Shown here piece by piece: positions 52,543-59,715 of a DNA stretch of 64,000 bases. The stretch covers positions 186,001-250,000 of the forward strand of contig JBCBIJ010000001.1 of NCBI GenBank assembly GCA_038524795.1, in the 5' to 3' direction. This stretch comes from CALBPI01 sp038524795. GTDB lineage: Bacteria; Pseudomonadota; Gammaproteobacteria; Steroidobacterales; Woeseiaceae. A program made the translations under genes and the position numbers. The notes under the pieces are model-generated. The model made no database searches. It had not been told where the DNA came from and was given only the letters and a program-made list of their open reading frames with translations. Numbering within the stretch: the stretch's first letter is position 1; each line of letters starts with the position of its first letter.

Positions 52543-53694
52543 ATGGTAAGTCGCAGGGCAGTGTTAACGACGGGCACGGCGTCCGCGGTGTTGCTGGGGC
52601 TCGGCGGCGCCTGGTGGGTCAGCACAGGCCCCGCGCAACGGGCACGAGAGCCCTGGCGCGCAGCGGAAGCCGGTTTCGGCGACCCGCGACTCGACATACT
52701 GGCCTACGCGATTCTTGCGCCGAATGCCCACAACATGCAGCCCTGGCAGATCGCACTCGACGACGCGAGTGGGTTCACCCTGTTCTGCAATCCGGAGCGC
52801 CTGTTGCCGGAGACTGATCCGCCGGGCCGGCAACTGACGATCAGTTTCGGCTGCTTCCTCGAGCTTTGTCGCATGGCCGCGGCCGAGTCAGGACTGCGCG
52901 CCGACGTAGACCTGTTTCCCGAGGGCGAGCCGCAGCCGATGCTGGATGCACGGCCCATCGCGCGCGTCTCACTGGTCCCTGACGCCAGCGTCACGCCGGA
53001 CCCGTTGTTCGAAGGTGTACTGACACGGCGCACGAACCGAGTTCCATTCGACACAGAACGCAGCGTCGCTGAAGAAGACCTCGCAGCCATCACAGCAGTT
53101 GGCGTGCCGGGTGTCGCCCTCGCGGGCACCGCGGAGCGCTCACGGGTCGATTTGCTGCGCCAACTTGCGGTCGATGCCTGGAGCGTCGAATGGTCCACGG
53201 ATGCCACACGCCGTGAAAGCATCGAGGTCATGCACATCGGCAAGTCCGAAGTGGAGGCCGCGCCCTACGGAGTCTCTGTCGATGACCGCTTTACGAGCAC
53301 GATGGGCCTATTCGGCGTCGTCACGCCCGAGTCGCTGGACGACCCTGAGTCCGTCGCATTTCGCGAGTCCTACGCCTATTACGAGCAAGCGTGCGCGTCG
53401 GCCACGGCCTTTGTCTGGTCAACGACGTCGCGCAACTCGCGCCATCACCAGATTGCGGCTGGTCGCGCCTGGGTGCGTGCACAACTCATCGCCAACGCGC
53501 GGGGTATCGCCTTTCATCCGCTGAGTCAGGCACTGCAGGAATTCCCCGAGATGGCGCAGAACTACCGCCGTGCGCACGACCTGTTGGCGCGCGAAGACGG
53601 TGACACCGTGCAAATGCTGGCACGCGTGGGCTACGCACCCAAGGTGGGGCCTTCGCCGCGTCATCCCCTGGAGTCTCGGATCATCGCGACATGA
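52543..53694 (+). CDS. Tat-exported nitroreductase-like (Acg-type) protein
   Basis: This 383-residue protein has a Tat signal (VSRRAVLTTGTASAVLLGL) and a nitroreductase-like fold seen twice: APNAHNMQPWQIALDD near residue 67, RRTNRVPFD near residue 165, and HHQIAAGRAWVRAQLIANARGIAFHPLSQALQEF near residue 305. This matches Acg-like FMN proteins without full catalytic motifs. The ATG at 52543 has AGGGGGC upstream. Its last codon overlaps the metallo-beta-lactamase start (ATGA), so the two are translationally coupled. Tat export suggests a cofactor-bound periplasmic protein. Confidence 0.75.
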   Translation: MVSRRAVLTTGTASAVLLGLGGAWWVSTGPAQRAREPWRAAEAGFGDPRLDILAYAILAPNAHNMQPWQIALDDASGFTLFCNPERLLPETDPPGRQLTISFGCFLELCRMAAAESGLRADVDLFPEGEPQPMLDARPIARVSLVPDASVTPDPLFEGVLTRRTNRVPFDTERSVAEEDLAAITAVGVPGVALAGTAERSRVDLLRQLAVDAWSVEWSTDATRRESIEVMHIGKSEVEAAPYGVSVDDRFTSTMGLFGVVTPESLDDPESVAFRESYAYYEQACASATAFVWSTTSRNSRHHQIAAGRAWVRAQLIANARGIAFHPLSQALQEFPEMAQNYRRAHDLLAREDGDTVQMLARVGYAPKVGPSPRHPLESRIIAT

Positions 53695-54452
53695 GGCAAC
53701 GGACAGCGCGCCGCGCGATCCTTGTCGCGCTGTTGCTATGCGGCTGCGCAACACGAAGTGCGGGCATTGCGCCCCAGGTGGCCTTCGACGAGATTGCTCC
53801 GGGGGTGTGGACCCACACCGCGTATCTCGAGATCGAACCCTGGGGGCCCGTGGCAAGCAGCGGCCTCGTGGTCGTTGCTGACGCGCATATCGTGCTCGTG
53901 GACACGGCGTGGACTGATGAGCAAACGCGAGAGATCCTGGACTGGGCGGACACGACCTTTGGCCGACCGGTAACGGGTGCGGTGTTCACGCACGGCCACA
54001 ACGACAAGATGGGCGGCGTTGCCGCGGTGCGCGAGCGCAACATCCCGAACTATGCAAACCACTTGTCGAACCGGCTCGCCAGGCGCTGGGGACTCACGCC
54101 CGCAGCACGGGTGGTCGAATTTGACGGCGACGGCGAAGCAGATGCCGTTGCCGAGCTGGCCCCGCTGACCCTGTTCTATCCAGGGCCCGGGCACACCGAC
54201 GACAACATCGTCGTGGGCGTCAACGGTACAGAGGTGTTGTTCGTAGGCTGTCTGGTGCGCCCGGGAAGCTCGGGGACCTTAGGCAACACCAACGACGCCA
54301 ACGTCGGCCATTGGGCCGACGCCGTTGTCGCTGTGACCCGGCGGTTTCCCGAAGCGTCGCTCGTGGTGCCGAGTCACGGCGCGCCGGGATCACGCGCCCT
54401 GCTCGATCACACCATCGAATTGGCTAGGCGCGGCGCCGACCCAGCGCAATGA
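53691..54452 (+). CDS. Subclass B1 metallo-beta-lactamase, NDM-like lipoprotein
   Basis: This 253-residue protein has a lipobox (LLLCGCA) like NDM. The zinc site is complete: His101, His103 and Asp105 in THGHNDKMGG, His168 in YPGPGHTDDNIVVG, Cys187 in FVGCLVRPGS and His229 in PSHGAPGSR. The Cys places it in subclass B1. Other NDM-like stretches are VDTAWTDEQTREILDW, YANHLSNRLA and LGNTNDAN. Family members hydrolyse carbapenems and penicillins, but activity of this one is untested. It is coupled to the upstream nitroreductase-like gene and has no mobile element nearby, so it looks like a resident environmental gene. Confidence 0.9.
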   Translation: MRQRTARRAILVALLLCGCATRSAGIAPQVAFDEIAPGVWTHTAYLEIEPWGPVASSGLVVVADAHIVLVDTAWTDEQTREILDWADTTFGRPVTGAVFTHGHNDKMGGVAAVRERNIPNYANHLSNRLARRWGLTPAARVVEFDGDGEADAVAELAPLTLFYPGPGHTDDNIVVGVNGTEVLFVGCLVRPGSSGTLGNTNDANVGHWADAVVAVTRRFPEASLVVPSHGAPGSRALLDHTIELARRGADPAQ

Positions 54453-54495
54453 GGCCAAGCCCCATGAGCAGCAGGGAAGCGGGCGCGGGTACGGG
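54424..54495 (-). pseudogene. PEP-CTERM sorting-signal relic
   Basis: On the minus strand the frame ends TPVPAPASLLLMGLGLIALGRRRA and stops at 54424, the pattern of a PEP-CTERM tail (VPxP, then a hydrophobic helix, then Arg-rich end). The VPEP motif has become VPAP. Upstream the frame gives no recognisable domain before it reaches 54609, so only the C-terminal signal remains. It overlaps the end of the metallo-beta-lactamase gene by 29 nt. It is probably a remnant of a PEP-CTERM surface protein. Confidence 0.5.
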
Positions 54496-54716
54496 CGTTA
54501 TTGTTCTAAATGACTTTTGTCTACTACCGAGCCGCGGTTTACTGCTTTCTGAGCGCCAACCTGGAAACCTCGCCGACACCTGGATTTGCCGCTCGGGTGG
54601 ACGATTCACGAGCTCATAGCAGCAGGTCTAGTAGCGCGGCACGACTTGTCGCGACGAGAGAACCGGACTAGCGTGGTCCCGCGGGACGACAAGAACAACA
54701 AAAGGGGGATCGAACC

Positions 54717-55541
54717 ATGCCCTACAAACGCGCCTGGATCGGGGTATCTATTATGCTGCTGCTGAGCGTGGCGGCGTTCTGGCGTTCCTACTGGAGCACC
54801 TTCACGACAGCGCCATGGCAGTACCATGTGCACGGCCTTTCGGCGACGGTCTGGATGCTGCTGCTGATCGCACAAAGCTGGTCGATCCACCACGACCAAC
54901 GCAGTTCGCACAAGACCGCCGGGCTCGCGACGTTCGCGCTGATCCCTGTGTTCACCGCCGGCGGTTTTCTTGTCGTCGGTACCATGGCAGTGGGCCAGGG
55001 CCCGTTTTATGAGTTGTACGGCGACCGGTTAGCGTCAGTCGACATCATAACGACCGCCGTATTCCTCTGGTTCATCTATGAAGCGCTGCGTCATCGGCGC
55101 CGTGCAGGCCTGCACGGTGGCTACATGATCTCAACCGTGTTCCTGCTCATGGCGCCCACGCTCGGCAGGATCATGCCGAACTTCGTCCCGGGCCTGACCA
55201 TCCGCTCCATGGATCAGATCCACCGCTTTGGCTACGGGCTGCACGTGAGCCACGCCATCGCGCTCGTCGTCCTGGCCTTCCTCATCACGCGCTACCGGCG
55301 CTTCAGTCGACCGTTCCTCATTGCGGCGATCACACTCGTCTCCCAGTCCATCGTGTTCGAGACGCTGGCCAAGACCGACGCCTGGGATTCCGTAATGCGC
55401 GCCTACGCAGGCATCCCGCCGATGGCGCAACTGGCCGCCGGTCTTGTTCTGGGCGCCGCCGTGGCATGGTTGGGCTGGCGCGCCGGCAAAGCGGAAGCCG
55501 GTCCCAGCACACCGCCCGACATTGCCCGGGCCACCTCCTGA
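54717..55541 (+). CDS. Integral membrane protein with conserved histidines
   Basis: This 274-residue protein has seven predicted helices and several membrane-adjacent His residues: YHVHGLSATVWMLLLIAQSWSIHHDQ, SSHKTAG, HGGYM and HRFGYGLHVSH. The pattern may suit heme binding, as in small cytochrome-like or DUF2306-type proteins, but no family is firmly recognised. It starts beyond the PEP-CTERM relic, with AAAAGGGGG as ribosome binding site. Confidence 0.5.
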   Translation: MPYKRAWIGVSIMLLLSVAAFWRSYWSTFTTAPWQYHVHGLSATVWMLLLIAQSWSIHHDQRSSHKTAGLATFALIPVFTAGGFLVVGTMAVGQGPFYELYGDRLASVDIITTAVFLWFIYEALRHRRRAGLHGGYMISTVFLLMAPTLGRIMPNFVPGLTIRSMDQIHRFGYGLHVSHAIALVVLAFLITRYRRFSRPFLIAAITLVSQSIVFETLAKTDAWDSVMRAYAGIPPMAQLAAGLVLGAAVAWLGWRAGKAEAGPSTPPDIARATS

Positions 55542-55557
55542 AAAAAATCGACCCACC

Positions 55558-55586
55558 TGCATCCATACACGTTTGCACCCCGTCTA
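55558..55586 (+). promoter_or_regulatory. Candidate ECF-sigma promoter
   Basis: TGCATCCA (55558-55565) and CGTCTA (55581-55586) are separated by 15 bp. A CGTC-type -10 with a short distal element is typical of ECF-sigma promoters. It lies 34 nt before the small membrane gene, whose neighbour encodes an ECF sigma factor, so autoregulation is likely. Assigned by pattern only. Confidence 0.5.
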
Positions 55587-55619
55587 GATCAGTAACAGGG
55601 CAACACTCGGGAGACCCCC

Positions 55620-56000
55620 ATGGGCAACTTGGCCGTCTTTGGATTCTGGATGTTTATCGCTGCCGTCTCGGTGGCGGGCATCTGGTACGACGCAAAGGAA
55701 AAGGAGACGAAGCAGGAGACCCTGCGCCGCGTCGTGGAGAGCGGTCGCGATGTCGACCCCGAAATGATCCGCCAAATCGTCGGCGAGAACTCTGGCGGCA
55801 ACACCGCCAGGGACCTGCGTATTGGTGCCTACATCCTGTTTGGCGTGGCGCCCGGCATGTTCCTGTTCAGCATCTTTATCGGCATGGTCAACGAAGAAGG
55901 CCGAACCGTCCTGATGGGCGTCTCGGCGCTCATCGCCTGTATCGGCGGTGGACTGCTTGGCGCGGCCAGGCTCGTCGAGCGCAACCAGGCCGAGGCCTGA
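55620..56000 (+). CDS. DUF6249-like membrane protein
   Basis: This 126-residue protein has three helices (about residues 3-22, 70-90 and 95-115) and a soluble segment with TLRRVVESGRDVDPEMIRQI between the first two. The pattern matches small DUF6249-type proteins that accompany ECF sigma genes. It is followed after 9 nt by the sigma gene and probably acts with it as sensor or target. Function is unproven. Confidence 0.6.
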   Translation: MGNLAVFGFWMFIAAVSVAGIWYDAKEKETKQETLRRVVESGRDVDPEMIRQIVGENSGGNTARDLRIGAYILFGVAPGMFLFSIFIGMVNEEGRTVLMGVSALIACIGGGLLGAARLVERNQAEA

Positions 56001-56009
56001 CGCGCCTTC

Positions 56010-56561
56010 ATGCCGGATACGCCCGGCTATTACGCGCAAGGTCCGGAGGCACTGATCGTGAACCTGGCCGCACGCGGAGACCGTGACGCCTTTGCAGAGC
56101 TCGTGCGTCGCCGCCAGCCTTGGCTGCGCAACCTCATGCGCCGTCTGTCGGGCGACGCGACACTTGCCGACGACCTCGCGCAGCGCGTGTTCCTCAAGGT
56201 GTGGCAGAAAATCCGCAAGCTGCGTCAGGCCGACCGCTTCGCGGGCTGGATCAAGCAGATCGCCGTGAACGAGTGGATCGACCACCGCCGCAAGCAGGGA
56301 ACGGCGTGGCACGAAGGCTACGAGGACGAGACCCAGGCGGCCCCGGCACAAACGCCCGCCGCCGCCATCGATCTCGATGCGGCGCTTGCAACGCTGCCCG
56401 ACCCCGTGCGCACCTGCATCGTGCTCGCCTACCACGAGCGGTTGTCGCACCCGGAAATCACAGACCTCACCGGCCTGCCCGCAGGCACCGTGAAGTCACA
56501 CATTCGTCGTGGCAGCCAAAAGCTGCGCGGCTTGCTGGAAGGCTACGGAGGCGCATCATGA
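56010..56561 (+). CDS. ECF-family RNA polymerase sigma factor
   Basis: This 183-residue protein has region 2 (NLAARGDRDAFAELVRRRQPWLRNLMRRL, LADDLAQRVFLKVWQKI) and region 4 (LAYHERLSHPEITDLTGLPAGTVKSHIRRGSQKLRGLL), with nothing between but a short linker. This is the ECF layout that directs transcription of a small regulon in response to an envelope or stress signal. The next gene overlaps by ATGA and is a likely anti-sigma partner. The promoter at 55558 is a candidate target. Confidence 0.9.
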   Translation: MPDTPGYYAQGPEALIVNLAARGDRDAFAELVRRRQPWLRNLMRRLSGDATLADDLAQRVFLKVWQKIRKLRQADRFAGWIKQIAVNEWIDHRRKQGTAWHEGYEDETQAAPAQTPAAAIDLDAALATLPDPVRTCIVLAYHERLSHPEITDLTGLPAGTVKSHIRRGSQKLRGLLEGYGGAS

Positions 56562-56905
56562 ACGACGAGCGCGACCCGACACTCGAGTCCTTGTTTGCTG
56601 CGGCCGAAGAGCCTCTGCAGGACGCTGCCTTTACGGAATCGGTCACCGGCGAGATCACAGGGCGGCGGCGCCGGCTCATCTTTGGGCGCTTCGGCGTGCT
56701 GGGCATGATCCTCGTGCTCGAGGTCTTGCTGCAGTCGCCGCTGCAGCAGTCGCTGGGCGTCGCGGCTGACTGGCTTGGCCGCCCCATCATGACCGTCGAA
56801 GGCGAATGGCTGTCATTCGCACTCTCGCCTGTGAACACGGCCGCCGGAATACTCGGCGCCGTGCTCCTGGCCGTTCACCTGTTTCTGCGCAGCGTCCTCA
56901 AATAG
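56558..56905 (+). CDS. Small membrane protein, putative anti-sigma partner
   Basis: This 115-residue protein has an acidic N-terminus (DERDPTLESLFAAAEEPLQDAAF), a basic stretch (GRRRRL) and two membrane helices at about residues 40-60 and 85-110. It overlaps the sigma gene start-to-stop. No zinc-binding anti-sigma motif (HxxxCxxC) is present. Its place and layout suggest a membrane anti-sigma factor, but this is inference. Confidence 0.55.
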   Translation: MNDERDPTLESLFAAAEEPLQDAAFTESVTGEITGRRRRLIFGRFGVLGMILVLEVLLQSPLQQSLGVAADWLGRPIMTVEGEWLSFALSPVNTAAGILGAVLLAVHLFLRSVLK

Positions 56906-56912
56906 CGCGGGG

Positions 56913-59177
56913 TCAGACCCGGATCGGCAAGTCTCTCGCCCGAACGCCCGTGGCCGCGTAGATCGCGTTGCCGATCGCGGGCGGTACGGGAATCAGCGGC
57001 GGCTCACCGAGCCCCGTCGGCGTCTCCGTGCTGTCCATAAACCGGATGTCGAGCTCGGGCGCGTCGGCCATGCGCAACGGCGTGTAGGTGTCGAGGTTGC
57101 GGTCCTGGACCTGCCCATCGACGAACGCAGTGCCTTCGTGCAATGTGAGGCTCACGCCCCAGAGCGCTGCACCTTCCGCTTGCGCCAAGGCGCCATCGGG
57201 GTGCACGACCGTGCCGCAATCGATGCTCTGCCAAAGCTTCTTGACGGTGACTTGCTTCGAATCCGGGTCCACGGCGACATGCGCCACGCAGGCAACCCAA
57301 GTCGGCATGTTGCGTTCCTGACCGTGGCACACGGCGACGCCCAGACCTTCGTTGTCGGGCATCTCGCGTCCCCAGCCGCTGCGCTCGCGCACATCTTCGA
57401 GCACTTTGGCGAGCCGGCTCGCACCACCCACCGAGTTGGGTGACGTACCCGCGTTCTTACCTGCCGCATCGAGGCGTGCCAAACGGAATGCGATGGGGTC
57501 TTCGCCGGCGCGTTCGGCCAGCTCGTCCATAAAACTCTCAACGCCCCAGCCGACCCAACCCGGGCCCACGGCGCGCAGCCAACCAGGCAGGAACGTTTTC
57601 TGCGCCAGCGGGTTGTTGATGGCGCGCACGCGATGCGCGGGCAGCGTGTACCAGTGGTCGCCCCCCGAAATAGAAAATGTATCGAACTTGCCGTTGCCGT
57701 CCACGCCCGGCGCCAGGAAGCCCGGTGCCATGGACAGCGTCGGCCATCCGGCCGCTGCGGCGTGCTCGATGCCCGTCAGCGCGCCATCGGCGTCGAAGGA
57801 CGCATCGAATTGCTGCACCGAGGCTGAGCGCACGCAGTCGAAACGACTGTCGTCGGGACGCTGGAAGACGAGCTTCACGGGCTGGCCCAGTTCACGTGCC
57901 GCGAGCGCTGCGGGAATCATCTGGTCCCCGAACAGGCGCCGTCCGAAACCGCCGCCCAGGTAGTACTGGTGCAAGACGATGTCCGTCTCGGGCATCTCGA
58001 GCGCCTTGGCCAGATACGGCAGTATCAGCGACTGCCACTGATTGCCCGCATGGATGTGGCACTTGCCGTCCTTGAATTCGACGAGCGCGTTCTGCGGCTC
58101 CAGCGTGAAGTGCAATGCCGTTGCCGTCCGGTAGGTGGCGCTGTGCGTGCTCGCAGCCTGCGCGCGCGCCTCTGCGACGTCGCCGTCGTCCACGACAAGC
58201 ACGCCCGTGCTGCCATCGGCGGCAAGCCGCGCACCCTCGCCAAGAATATCGGCCTCACTGACCCCGGCCGTCTCGCCCGCCTCCCAATTGACCGCGATGG
58301 CCTCTGCGGCCTTCATGACCGCAGGGAAGCTTTCGCCTACAGCCACGGCCCAGCCCTGGATCGTGTCACTCGGGTCGGTGATCTCAACCGTCTTGAGGTA
58401 GCCCGGAACTTCCTGGGCCGCCGAATCATCGATGCTGATGATGCGGCTACCGTAGCGTGTCGGCGGGATCAGCGGCGTGGCGTAAACCATGCCCGGCAGC
58501 TCGGTATCAAGACCGTAGACCGCCGCGCCGCGAGACTTCTCGGGAATGTCGAGTGCGGCCGTGTCCTTGCCGATGAAGCGTCGCTCGGACGCGGGCTTGA
58601 TGGGCAGTGCCGCAAGCTCCTCGTCGCTGAAGCTCCGCGACAGGTCGCCGTTACGCACGATCTCCGCGAACGTGATCGACTGCTCGCCCGCGGTCACAGC
58701 GCTGTCGGCGACAGTGCAGTCTTCAGCCGATACACCCAGCAGGCTCGCACCGGCGTCGCGCAGCACCATGCGGCCCGCAGCACCAGCCTGGCACAGCTGC
58801 GCCCAGGTCGTGTGCACAGACCAGGAACCGCCCGTGACCATGTAGCCCCACTTGGGATCCGTGTCGACGTGCTTGATGGTGATGGCATCCCACGCGGCGC
58901 CGAGCTCATCGGCGACAACACGCGCAAGCGCGGTACCTACGTGCTGGCCCATTTCAGCTTTGGCGATGTTGACGAGCACCGCGCCCGCGCCGTCAATTTC
59001 AAACCAGACGGCAGGTGAGAAGGTGGCGCTCGCGTCGCCGCCCGAGAAATCGAGTGCGGCCTGTTCCTGGCTGCAGCCCGGCAATACCGTGCCCAGGCTC
59101 ATGACGAGCCCCGTGTTCATGGTGCCAACGAGGAAGGTGCGACGGCTGACGTTGGGCAGTTTCTTTGCAATACGCAT
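56913..59177 (-). CDS. Molybdenum hydroxylase large subunit (IorB/CoxL type)
   Basis: This 754-residue protein has a Tat signal (NVSRRTFLVGTMNTGLVMSLG) and a xanthine dehydrogenase-family molybdopterin-binding architecture. Motifs include GGGFGRRLFGD, YRTATALHFTLEPQNALVEF and VKKLWQSIDCGTVVHPDGALAQAEGA. It resembles isoquinoline 1-oxidoreductase beta subunits, exported with cofactor. It pairs with the 2Fe-2S subunit 2 nt upstream. No CoxM-type flavin subunit is adjacent, as usual for the Ior type. The substrate is unknown. Confidence 0.85.
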   Translation of the reverse strand: MRIAKKLPNVSRRTFLVGTMNTGLVMSLGTVLPGCSQEQAALDFSGGDASATFSPAVWFEIDGAGAVLVNIAKAEMGQHVGTALARVVADELGAAWDAITIKHVDTDPKWGYMVTGGSWSVHTTWAQLCQAGAAGRMVLRDAGASLLGVSAEDCTVADSAVTAGEQSITFAEIVRNGDLSRSFSDEELAALPIKPASERRFIGKDTAALDIPEKSRGAAVYGLDTELPGMVYATPLIPPTRYGSRIISIDDSAAQEVPGYLKTVEITDPSDTIQGWAVAVGESFPAVMKAAEAIAVNWEAGETAGVSEADILGEGARLAADGSTGVLVVDDGDVAEARAQAASTHSATYRTATALHFTLEPQNALVEFKDGKCHIHAGNQWQSLILPYLAKALEMPETDIVLHQYYLGGGFGRRLFGDQMIPAALAARELGQPVKLVFQRPDDSRFDCVRSASVQQFDASFDADGALTGIEHAAAAGWPTLSMAPGFLAPGVDGNGKFDTFSISGGDHWYTLPAHRVRAINNPLAQKTFLPGWLRAVGPGWVGWGVESFMDELAERAGEDPIAFRLARLDAAGKNAGTSPNSVGGASRLAKVLEDVRERSGWGREMPDNEGLGVAVCHGQERNMPTWVACVAHVAVDPDSKQVTVKKLWQSIDCGTVVHPDGALAQAEGAALWGVSLTLHEGTAFVDGQVQDRNLDTYTPLRMADAPELDIRFMDSTETPTGLGEPPLIPVPPAIGNAIYAATGVRARDLPIRV

Positions 59178-59179
59178 GG

Positions 59180-59632
59180 CTACACCTCCTCACTGGCAGC
59201 GCGGATCGCCTTCTTGATGCGGGTGTAGGCCATGCAGCGGCAGAGATTGCCCGTCATGTGCGTGACGATTTCGTCGTCGGTCGGGTTGGGGTTATTGGCC
59301 AGCAGATTCTCGGCCTGCATGATCTGGCCCGACTGACAGTAGCCACACTGCGGTACCTGCTTGTCGACCCATGCGGCCTTGAGTGCTTCACCGGCCGGGC
59401 TGTCGAGGCCCTCGATCGTCGTGACGGCTTTGCCGGCCGCGATACTCACGGGCACCGAACAGGAGCGAATGGGTGCGCCGTCCAGATGCACGGTGCAGGC
59501 ACCGCACTGCGCGATACCGCAGCCGAACTTGGTGCCCTTGAGTTTCAACTCGTCGCGGATCACCCACAGCAACGGTGTGTCGTCCGGACTCTCTGATTGA
59601 ACGGCATTTCCGTTCAGCGTGAACTCGGTCAT
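59180..59632 (-). CDS. 2Fe-2S subunit of the molybdenum hydroxylase (IorA type)
   Basis: This 150-residue protein has two [2Fe-2S] clusters. The N-terminal plant-type ferredoxin site is GCGIAQCGAC (Cys38, 43, 46) with Cys58. The C-terminal helical site is CGYCQSGQIM and CRCMAYTRI. It passes electrons from the molybdenum site to an acceptor. The ATG at 59632 is chosen because GGGGGAGG precedes it. It is translated just ahead of the large subunit; no signal peptide is present, so it would be carried out by the Tat partner. Confidence 0.9.
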   Translation of the reverse strand: MTEFTLNGNAVQSESPDDTPLLWVIRDELKLKGTKFGCGIAQCGACTVHLDGAPIRSCSVPVSIAAGKAVTTIEGLDSPAGEALKAAWVDKQVPQCGYCQSGQIMQAENLLANNPNPTDDEIVTHMTGNLCRCMAYTRIKKAIRAASEEV

Positions 59633-59715
59633 CGGCGCCTCCCCCAAGAACTGCTCAATACCTGCGCTTGAGTCTACTAAAGCGCGCGCAGCTTTGTCGG
59701 GAGGTAGCGGCTTGT

